Positions 1-6,100 of a stretch of 6,479 nt of DNA are shown one piece after another. Position 1 is the stretch's first letter. Each line of letters opens with the position of its first letter. Below the pieces are notes generated by a model. That model ran no database searches and was not told where the DNA came from. It was given only the letters and a program-made list of their open reading frames with translations. The stretch is from Planctomycetota bacterium (GTDB lineage: Bacteria; Planctomycetota; Planctomycetia; Planctomycetales; Planctomycetaceae). Both the position numbers and the translations under genes were made by a program. Where the stretch lies: NCBI GenBank assembly GCA_023429275.1, contig JAEYWB010000203.1, positions 1-6,479 on the forward strand, given 5' to 3'.

Positions 1-65
1 AAGCTGACCTTGGATTACTGAGAGTCAGCCGCCCGACCCCACGGCGAGTGACCTCGGATTACTGA

Positions 66-443
66 TATCTGGCCCCTTACGGATCGAAGCTGCGCGATCT
101 TCGTGACGGCCCCTCGAATGTCATCCTGATGGGTGAGATCCGGATGGCCTGCAACCTGTACTCGAACTGGGGATGGGCCTGGCCGGAGTCCCTCTGGTAC
201 GCCACGACCGCGCCGATCAGCTACAACACCTGCCCGGGATCGGTCGGATACGGCTCGCATCCGTGCATGTCGAACGCCGGCTCGAATTATTCGGCGATCT
301 TCGGATTCAAGTCCGTCCACACTGGGGGAGCCCACTTCGTGCTGGGGGACGGAGCCGTGAAGTTCATCAGCGATGCGATTGACCGGCTGACGTACTCGCG
401 GCTTGGCGACAAGGCGGATAACGGCGCCGTCGGCGAATTCTGA
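66..443 (+). CDS. DUF1559 domain protein, C-terminal part; 5' end interrupted
   Basis: This is the C-terminal end of a DUF1559 (SBP_bac_10) protein, a very expanded planctomycete family of exported proteins that usually begin with a type IV pilin-like N-terminus. Two family marks are visible. The segment LRDLRDGPSNVILMGE (codons from about 90) matches the family's DGTSNT-type motif. HTGGAHFVLGDG (318-353) is an exact H-X9-DG motif, followed by the usual VKFI-like strand. The stop is TGA at 441-443. Reading upstream in the same frame meets TGA at 63-65, so no start or N-terminal pilin-like segment can be joined to it. The first in-frame ATG is at 129, inside the conserved region, and would give 104 residues, far below the usual roughly 300 or more. 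The upstream part is therefore frameshifted, mutated or misassembled near the window edge. The family call is secure. Whether the gene is functional is uncertain. Confidence 0.72.
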   Translation, partial: YLAPYGSKLRDLRDGPSNVILMGEIRMACNLYSNWGWAWPESLWYATTAPISYNTCPGSVGYGSHPCMSNAGSNYSAIFGFKSVHTGGAHFVLGDGAVKFISDAIDRLTYSRLGDKADNGAVGEF

Positions 444-457
444 TTCGCGACCGCGTC

Positions 458-474
458 GGGTTCTTCGAAAGCCC
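458..474 (+). terminator. possible weak terminator hairpin after the DUF1559 gene
   Basis: Fifteen bases after the DUF1559 stop, GGGTT at 458-462 can pair with the bases running up to CCC at 472-474, giving three G-C pairs, one T-G pair and one T-A pair around a TTCG-containing centre. No T-run follows. It may mark a 3' end or be incidental. The call rests on position and a short imperfect stem only. Confidence 0.2.
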
Positions 475-521
475 TGGCCCTCTACCGAAGACCGTTCGGG
501 GCCGGCTGCGATCCGTCATCC

Positions 522-543
522 CGGAGGGGGACTCCCCACTCCG
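522..543 (+). other. strong GC hairpin in the spacer before the lipoprotein gene
   Basis: The 5' arm CGGAGGGGG (522-530) pairs with CCCC (534-537) and, past one bulged A at 538, with CTCCG (539-543). This gives nine pairs, eight of them G-C, closed by a three-base loop. No T-tract follows, so it is not a classical intrinsic terminator. It lies 46 bases upstream of the lipoprotein ATG and 78 bases after the DUF1559 stop. It could be a 3'-end stabiliser or processing site between two cotranscribed genes, or part of a leader. The structure is visible in the sequence. Its role is inference. Confidence 0.45.
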
Positions 544-589
544 CTCCCCCCTGGCTTCAGGGATCGATCTTATGGAAGGCACATCTGGC

Positions 590-1048
590 ATGTCCCGGTT
601 CTCGATCGTGCTCGCGGCGAGTCTCTCCTGCCTGGGATGCTCCAAGGGACCGCAGGCGCCCCCCACGTTTCCCGTGACGGGAGTGGTGACCTACAAGGGG
701 AAGCCGGTCGAAGGGGCGGCTGTCAGTCTCGTCTCGAACAATCCCAAGGTCCGCTCGGCCGCGGGGACGACCGATGCCGAAGGGAAGTTCGAAGTCACCA
801 CGTACTACAGCGCGACCGAGCAGCCCAAAGGGGCGATGCCTGGCGACTATGCCATCACGGTGTCGAAGACGTCAGTGCCGGTGCTGCCTGAAGGGCTCAA
901 GCCCGAGGAGCAGATGGCGATCGTGACGAAGGCGGGGCCCCCGAAGGATCTTCTTCCCGCCATCTACCTCAACCCGCTCACGACGCCGTTCAAGGTGAAG
1001 GTGGTCGACGCGCCGCCCGAGCCGCTCAAGATCGACCTGGTGAACTGA
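590..1048 (+). CDS. small transthyretin-like / carboxypeptidase-regulatory-like lipoprotein
   Basis: This is a predicted 152-residue exported lipoprotein. Residues 1-17 (MSRFSIVLAASLSCLGC) form a short signal peptide ending at a likely lipidated Cys17, with Cys14 as an alternative. Residues about 27-94 form a small beta-sandwich domain of the carboxypeptidase-regulatory/transthyretin-like type: FPVTGVVTYKGKPVEGAAV, then GTTDAEGKF (59-67), then GAMPGDYAITVSK (81 onward). The C-terminal part has the usual closing pattern LLPAIYLNPLTTPFKVKV ending in a hydrophobic strand. This architecture is common in planctomycetes, often beside DUF1559 genes as here. The function is unknown, and a surface structural or binding role is only a guess. 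The ATG at 590 is preferred over the in-frame ATG at 572: GGAAGG (574-579) lies about ten bases upstream of 590, and the signal peptide starts directly there. The stop at 1046-1048 faces the convergent P450 gene 28 bases away. Confidence 0.85.
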   Translation: MSRFSIVLAASLSCLGCSKGPQAPPTFPVTGVVTYKGKPVEGAAVSLVSNNPKVRSAAGTTDAEGKFEVTTYYSATEQPKGAMPGDYAITVSKTSVPVLPEGLKPEEQMAIVTKAGPPKDLLPAIYLNPLTTPFKVKVVDAPPEPLKIDLVN

Positions 1049-1050
1049 CT

Positions 1051-1086
1051 CGCGGCGTGGCCCTCCGCACGCAGCCTCACGCCGCG
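1051..1086. terminator. inverted repeat at the convergent gene junction, possible bidirectional terminator
   Basis: CGCGGCGTG (1051-1059) is perfectly complementary to CACGCCGCG (1078-1086). This gives a nine-base-pair stem, with one further G-T pair possible, around a loop of about 18 bases. The left arm begins three bases after the lipoprotein stop. The right arm covers the P450 stop codon and its last codons. The position between convergent genes fits a shared transcription end, but neither strand has a T-run, so a factor-independent terminator is not certain. Confidence 0.45.
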
Positions 1087-2525
1087 CGACGCATCGGTAC
1101 CGTCGTCACGGCCGGCATGTCGACGAGCGAGTGAATGTTCCCGCTGACGGGCGAGGTTTCGAATCGCCCGTCGTTCTCGTCGATCCGCATCGGGACTTCC
1201 GTCGCCGGGAAGAGCATCGTCGACATCACCTTGGCCGCGATCTCGGAGTGCGGCACCAGAGTCACCTTCCGCTCCTTGAGGAAGGTCGGCAGGCTGATCT
1301 TCAGCTGCATCATTCCGAGCGCCGCTCCGATGCACATCCGCGGTCCCGCCCCGAACGGCAGATAGGCATACGGCGAAGGGGCAATCGTGTTCCACCGATC
1401 CGGCAGGAACTTCTCGGGCTGCGCGTAGAGATCCGGCATGTGGTGCGTGATGAGCTGGCTGAACACCACGACGCTGCCGGGCGTCAGCTCGAATGGCCCG
1501 AGCTGGACCGGCTCCGACGCGATCCGCTGCGAGTAAGCCGACGCCGGGAGCACCCGCATGCTTTCCTTGAGGACCCTCTCGAGGACGGGCAGGGCTTCAA
1601 GCTGATCCTGCGTCGGGGAGGACTCCCGGACATGTTCCTGCAGCTCGTCGTTGAGCTGCCGCATGACATCGGGATGCTGCGACAGCAGGAACAGTGTCCA
1701 GGTGAGCGTGTGGGCCGACGTCAGGTGGGCGGCGCCGAACAGCAGGACGATATGGCCGATGAGCTGGTCGTCGCTGACGTTCCCCATCTCGTCGTGTGCG
1801 CGGATGAGGAGCGACAGGACGTCATTGCCGAGCTTCCCGCCGCGCCGCAGCCGGATCATCTCAAGCACCGCCTGTTCGAGTTCCTCGGCCGACTTCAGCA
1901 GCAACTCGTATTCGCCGACGAGCTCCAGGTTCGACGAGAGAGCGGCCGGACCGAGGCGGTGATTCAGCGCAACCCACTTCTCGGTCAGCTCGCCGATGTT
2001 GTACGCGAGTTCCGGGCAGTCGAGTCCGAACAGGATGCTGCTCGTCAGCCGGAGCATGTAGTGCGTCATGTCCGCGCTGACGTCCCGGACCGTCCCTGGC
2101 TCCCAGGAGCGGACTAGGTCCTGAGACATGCCGGAAACGTGGTCGTGGTAGGCGGCAACCGCCCGCTTCTGGAACGGGCCCATCACGAACCGGCGATGCT
2201 CCTTGTGCTGCTCGCCGTTCATCGTCAGGAGGCCGCTCGTCACCCGCCGCTGGGCTGACTTTCGAGGACCGCGGATCGCAAAGAAGCTGGCATGGAACCG
2301 CTGCGAGTCGCTGAGGACTTGCTTCGTGTAGGTCGGACCGAAGACGAAGTGAATCCGCTGCGTCTCTTCCTGGTAAGCACAGATCTCGCCGTGCGTGGCC
2401 CACAGCCGCCGCATGCCGACGATCGGGTCGTTGGCAAAGTCGGTGATCTTCCCGAAGGTGACCGGCAGGCGGTCATCTCCGGCGATTCGGAGGGAGGAGG
2501 GGAACGAATGGGACATCGGAGGCAT
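1077..2525 (-). CDS. cytochrome P450 with atypical I-helix
   Basis: This is a 482-residue soluble-type cytochrome P450, slightly longer than most bacterial members (about 400-460). P450s are haem-thiolate enzymes, usually monooxygenases that need a redox partner. Numbered from the ATG at 2525, the visible motifs are the C-helix GEQHKEHRR (His107, Arg111/112), the I-helix GAAHLTSAHT (264-273), ExxR as KESMR (Glu321, Arg324), PDRW (375-378) in the PERF position, and the haem loop FGAGPRMCIG (391-400) with proximal Cys398. The I-helix aligns with the usual AGHETT-type motif but has Ala for Gly and Leu268 for the acidic residue. Thr269 is kept. A tail of about 35 residues follows the normal final strand. 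No signal peptide or membrane anchor is seen, so it is probably cytoplasmic. Start choice is open: ATG at 2525 or 2516 (479 residues), or GTG at 2618 (513 residues, low-complexity extension). None has a clear ribosome-binding site. No ferredoxin or reductase gene is nearby, and the substrate is unknown. Confidence 0.95.
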   Translation of the reverse strand: MPPMSHSFPSSLRIAGDDRLPVTFGKITDFANDPIVGMRRLWATHGEICAYQEETQRIHFVFGPTYTKQVLSDSQRFHASFFAIRGPRKSAQRRVTSGLLTMNGEQHKEHRRFVMGPFQKRAVAAYHDHVSGMSQDLVRSWEPGTVRDVSADMTHYMLRLTSSILFGLDCPELAYNIGELTEKWVALNHRLGPAALSSNLELVGEYELLLKSAEELEQAVLEMIRLRRGGKLGNDVLSLLIRAHDEMGNVSDDQLIGHIVLLFGAAHLTSAHTLTWTLFLLSQHPDVMRQLNDELQEHVRESSPTQDQLEALPVLERVLKESMRVLPASAYSQRIASEPVQLGPFELTPGSVVVFSQLITHHMPDLYAQPEKFLPDRWNTIAPSPYAYLPFGAGPRMCIGAALGMMQLKISLPTFLKERKVTLVPHSEIAAKVMSTMLFPATEVPMRIDENDGRFETSPVSGNIHSLVDMPAVTTVPMRRAA

Positions 2526-2598
2526 CCATGCCAAACGGTCCGCGACGCGAATACCCGGCGCGCAGCAGGGCGCGGCGCCAGGAGCGGGCGGGTTTGGG

Positions 2599-2628
2599 GT
2601 TCTAACTCCCTGTCGCACAATGAGACAA
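2599..2628 (-). promoter_or_regulatory. possible sigma-70-type promoter for the P450 gene
   Basis: On the minus strand TTGTCT (2628-2623) and TAGAAC (2604-2599) are separated by 18 bases. Each matches four of six consensus positions. Transcription would begin near 2591 and give a leader of about 65 bases before the ATG at 2525. It would exclude the GTG at 2618 as a start. This is a by-eye match only, and planctomycete promoters are poorly defined. Confidence 0.25.
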
Positions 2629-2816
2629 GACCAATCGTCCCGCGGCTCTCTGGGCTGAGAACGGATCCTCCTTCATGAGAACCGTCAGGACCTCATCAAC
2701 CACGCAAAGTCCCTGAAACCCCGACAGTTTCGCGGAGCCGCCCGGAGCCGCACATGGCAGAACTTGCGGTTGTCCGTTCGCAGACGGAGAGGCCAAGGTT
2801 TTCCCGCATTTCCCCG

Positions 2817-2830
2817 GAATGAGGTCATTC
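2817..2830. promoter_or_regulatory. near-palindrome GAATGA-gg-TCATTC, possible operator
   Basis: GAATGA (2817-2822) and TCATTC (2825-2830) are exact reverse complements separated by GG. Two-fold symmetric sites like this suit dimeric helix-turn-helix regulators. It lies near the middle of the divergent spacer, about 290 bases from one start and 310 from the other, which is far for a simple repressor. No regulator gene is in the window to pair it with. Confidence 0.2.
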
Positions 2831-3059
2831 ACTGGCCCCTCGCGCGGCGACGAAGGAGAACCGTGATTTCCTTCCATCGCCAGTCCGTTCCCCCTGCAAA
2901 CGTCACCACGATGACAAAGGGAGACGGAGAGGACGACGTGTCACATCGCCCCGGCCAGGAATCGAGTCTTCATCCGGGGATGAACTGCGCACGTTCTCTC
3001 CGTAACCCCGTGTCTCAGTGGTAACCAGACTTGTCCCGAAACTCCCGGAGTCAGCGTGG

Positions 3060-3086
3060 TTTTCATTGATGCGATCTCGTTACAAT
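3060..3086 (+). promoter_or_regulatory. possible sigma-70-type promoter for the LamG/cytochrome gene
   Basis: TACAAT (3081-3086) matches the -10 consensus at five of six positions. TTTTCA (3060-3065) is a four-of-six -35 match with a short 15-base spacer. Transcription would start near 3093, about 46 bases before the ATG at 3139, a normal leader length. The -10 element is good and the -35 is weak. Confidence 0.35.
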
Positions 3087-3138
3087 CGCAGTTCACCGTC
3101 TTCGGTTTTGCGCCCCGTCGCCGAGGGATGATTCGCGT

Positions 3139-6100
3139 ATGTTCCTTCGACTTTGCTCAGGTCTCTGCTGTCTCCTCGCAGGAGGCGTCATTGGTGGCCA
3201 GGCCGTCTCCGCCGCTCCGGTCATTCGCTGGGAATTCGGGACGGAAGAGACTTCGAAGCTGCAGGCCCACGGCGGAGTCCATCGGGACGTCCCCGGTCCT
3301 CGGCCCCCCGAGTTTCCGGACTTCGAGTCGAGCAACACCGGCGTGAAGTTCGACGGCCGCGGCGCCCGCTTCACGTTCCCCGATCCCGGTGCCGACAGCC
3401 CGTTCGACTTCAAGAACGGCGACGCGATCACGATCGAGGCCTGGGTCAAAATCGAAGACCTCCAGTCCAACGAAAACCAGTACATCATCGGGAAAGGGCG
3501 GACCGGCTCGAAGGACTTTGCCCGCGACAACCAGAACTGGGCGCTCCGGATCCGCGAGGCGGACGGGAAGGCGTGTATCAGTTTCCTGTTCGCCACCCCG
3601 CCGGCAAGCGGCGCGGCGAAGAGCGACTCCCACTGGCATCGCTGGACCTCGACCGACGGATTTTCCCCCAGGACCGGCTGGCACCACGTCGCCGCAGCCT
3701 ACCGCTTCGGCGAGCCCGAAAGCATTCGAGGCTGGATTGACGGTTCCCCCCTCAAAGGCAAGTGGGACATGGGGGGGAACACGAAGGCCGCGCCGGTCGT
3801 CGACGACGACGCCATCTGGATCGCCTCCTCCCAGGGGGGAACTCCCGGTAACAGCTTCCGGGGATCACTCGATGGTGTCGCGGTCCACCGCGAGATCCTC
3901 TCAAACGAGACGATGAAGGGGCGTTTCAACCGCACCGGCGGTCCGGTCGTTGCCAAGGCGGCCCCGGAAGTGGTCCCCGATCTCGGAGACCTGCCCCTCG
4001 GACAGGTTCTCGTGACCTATCACGAGGGAATGCCGGCTCACAACCGCTGGCTCAATGACGACGAAACGCTTCCGCTCGAGACGCTTCGCTGGCAGACAAC
4101 CGGATTTCTGCTGAACCGGCTCCCGCGCCGCTACGACGACTGGGGGATTCGCGACAGCTGGAAAGCACCGGTGCTGATGCGGCTCGCGGCCGACGTTCAG
4201 CTTCCCCCCGGCTCGCACCAGTTCCTCCTGCGTGCCCGCGGCCTCGGCCGCCTCTGGGTGAACGGAAAGGTTGCCGTCCGGACGAAAACCATCTCGGGCT
4301 CGACCGACGGCCATCAGCCGGTCACCCCGATCCCGCCGCCGCCGGCCCCCGGCGGACGGATTGTCGGCTACGAAATGCAGGAAGCATTCGGGGAGGCCGA
4401 AGTCGGCTCCGATGGGCGGTGCCGCGTCATCCTCGAAACGCTCGTCGGGGGAAAGAACTTCCGTCCGGAACCGGGTGAGGTGAGTGTCGCGGTTCAGACG
4501 CCGGACAAGCAGTCGTATGTCATCCTTCAGCCCGCGCAGAGCCCGGTGGCGGCGGTCTCCCTGACCGATGCCGCCGTCGAGGCCGCTCTCGCACGGACCG
4601 AGGAGTCTCTGACCGCCTTTGACGCCGCCACGCGGCGTGCGGCCGCCGCCGGCCAGGACGAGTTCTGGAAGCATCGGCACAAGCTCGGCCGCGAATGGGC
4701 TGGCGAGCAGAAGACCGCGGCGGTTGCGGCCGGCGCCTCGCACCCGATCGACGCCTTCCTGAAGTCGAGGATCGACCAGGCGGTCGCGGCCTCCTCACGG
4801 ACACCGATCGAAGAGGCCCGCCACTTCCACTCGAAGATCCTTCCGATCCTGAGCACGAACTGCTTCCGGTGTCACGGCGAGAAGGAGAACGGCAGCCTGC
4901 GGCTCAACAGTCGGGAAGCCGCCCTGCGAGCCGGAGATTCCGAAATGCCCGCCGTCGTTCCCGGCAAACCGGCCGAGAGCGAGCTTCTGCGTCGGATCCG
5001 CAGCGGAGACGAAGGGGAACGGATGCCTCCCTCGGGAACGCCTCTCAAGCCGGAGGAGATCTCGCTCCTCAACGACTGGATTCAGGCCGGGGCGAAATGG
5101 CCGGCCCCTCCCCTGTCCGAGGAGCAGGTGGCGCTGGCCCCCACGATCGGTGACGAGGCGTTCCTGCGGCGTGCCTGGCTCGACACGGTCGGCGTTCCGG
5201 CGTCCGAAGCGGAGGCGAAGGCCTTCCTGGCGGATCAGTCGCCCGACAAGCGGAAGAAGCTCATCGACCGGCTACTCGCCGACGAGCGCTGGGCGGATCA
5301 CCAGGTCGCCTACTGGCAGGACGTCCTGGCCGAAAACCCGAACATGCTCAAGCCGAGCCTCAACAACACCGGCCCGTTCCGCTGGTTCCTGTATGAGTCG
5401 TTCGTCGACAACAAGCCGTTCGACCGGCTGGTGACAGAGCTGATCCTCATGCGAGGGAGCGAGCGGGAGGGGGGGAGCGCCGGCTTCGGCCTCGCGGCGG
5501 ACAACGACGCCCCATACGCCGCGAAGGGAAACATCATCGCCACGGCGTTCCTCGGCATCGAGTTGCAGTGCGCCCGCTGCCATGACTCCCCCTTCCACAG
5601 CACGACGCAGAAGGACCTCTATTCGCTTGCAGCCCTGCTCGAGCGGAAGACCGTCACGGTCCCGGCGACGAGCACGGTGCCGCCAGCCTTCTTCGAGAAG
5701 AAGGCCCGCGAATCCCTCATCAAGGTGACGCTCCAGCCGAAGGAACCGATCCCGCCGCAGTGGCCCTTCGCCGAGACGACCGGCTGTCCCGACAACGAAG
5801 AGCTGGCCCGGCTGATGCAGAAGCCGACGGACACCCGCGAGCGGCTCGCCGCCCTCGTGACGGCTCCGCAGAACACCCGGTTCGCACAAGTCGTCGTCAA
5901 CCGCGTCTGGCGGCGGCTCATCGGCGCCGGCTTCGTCGAACCGGCTCACGACTGGGAAGGTCACGTCCCCAGCCATCCCGAGCTCCTGGCGTGGCTGGCC
6001 CAGGACTTCGTCGTCCACGACTATGACCTCAAGCACCTGATCCGCCGGATCATGACCTCGGAGCTCTACCAGCGCGAGGCGACAGGGCAGAATCTGACGC

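Larger units (their letters stand above)
2526..3138. other. 613-base divergent intergenic region without a convincing gene
   Basis: This spacer lies between the start of the P450 (-) and the start of the LamG/cytochrome gene (+). No tRNA, rRNA, known riboswitch, insertion sequence end or CRISPR repeat is recognised. The open frames inside it (minus 2602-2877, plus 2764-3024) have unremarkable composition and no recognisable domain. Items that stand out are a GC-rich imperfect hairpin at 2554-2582 just upstream of the P450 start, a tandem CGGAGCCGC pair at 2733-2751, a near-palindrome at 2817-2830, a hairpin at 2852-2874, an eleven-base direct repeat at 2782-2792 and 2922-2932, and a candidate promoter for each flanking gene. 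The spacer is long enough to hold regulatory sites for both genes or a small RNA, but nothing identifies one. Confidence 0.6.

Noticed and set aside
63..65. In-frame TGA in the DUF1559 region as a recoded or readthrough codon
   Set aside because: TGA is used as a normal stop for the other genes here, no selenocysteine-insertion-like context is apparent, and the stop sits in a frame-shifting repeat. Mutation or assembly error is simpler.
1131..2117. Long plus-strand open frame (328 codons) opposite the P450 gene
   Set aside because: It is the antisense shadow of a clearly recognisable P450 with all core motifs. High GC and third-position bias produce long opposite-strand frames, and its translation is rich in Arg and charged residues without a domain.
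2655..2700. CTGAGA stretch suggesting a TPP riboswitch
   Set aside because: Only the six-base match is present. The other conserved TPP elements and pairing are missing.
2602..2877. Minus-strand 91-codon open frame in the divergent spacer
   Set aside because: There is no recognisable domain and no well-placed ribosome-binding site. It covers the leader and candidate promoter of the P450 gene. Conservation in relatives could revive it.
3056..3346. Plus-strand frame overlapping the start of the large gene in another phase, including ATG 3128
   Set aside because: It conflicts with the signal peptide and LamG frame starting at 3139, and its translation becomes low-complexity after the overlap.
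3901..4743. Minus-strand open frame of 280 codons inside the large gene
   Set aside because: It lies antisense to the PA14-like and linker region of the large gene. The plus-strand frame is continuous and domain-bearing, and the minus translation shows no family features.
5272..6036. Minus-strand open frame of 254 codons
   Set aside because: It is antisense to the DUF1549/DUF1553 domains, which are well conserved on the plus strand.
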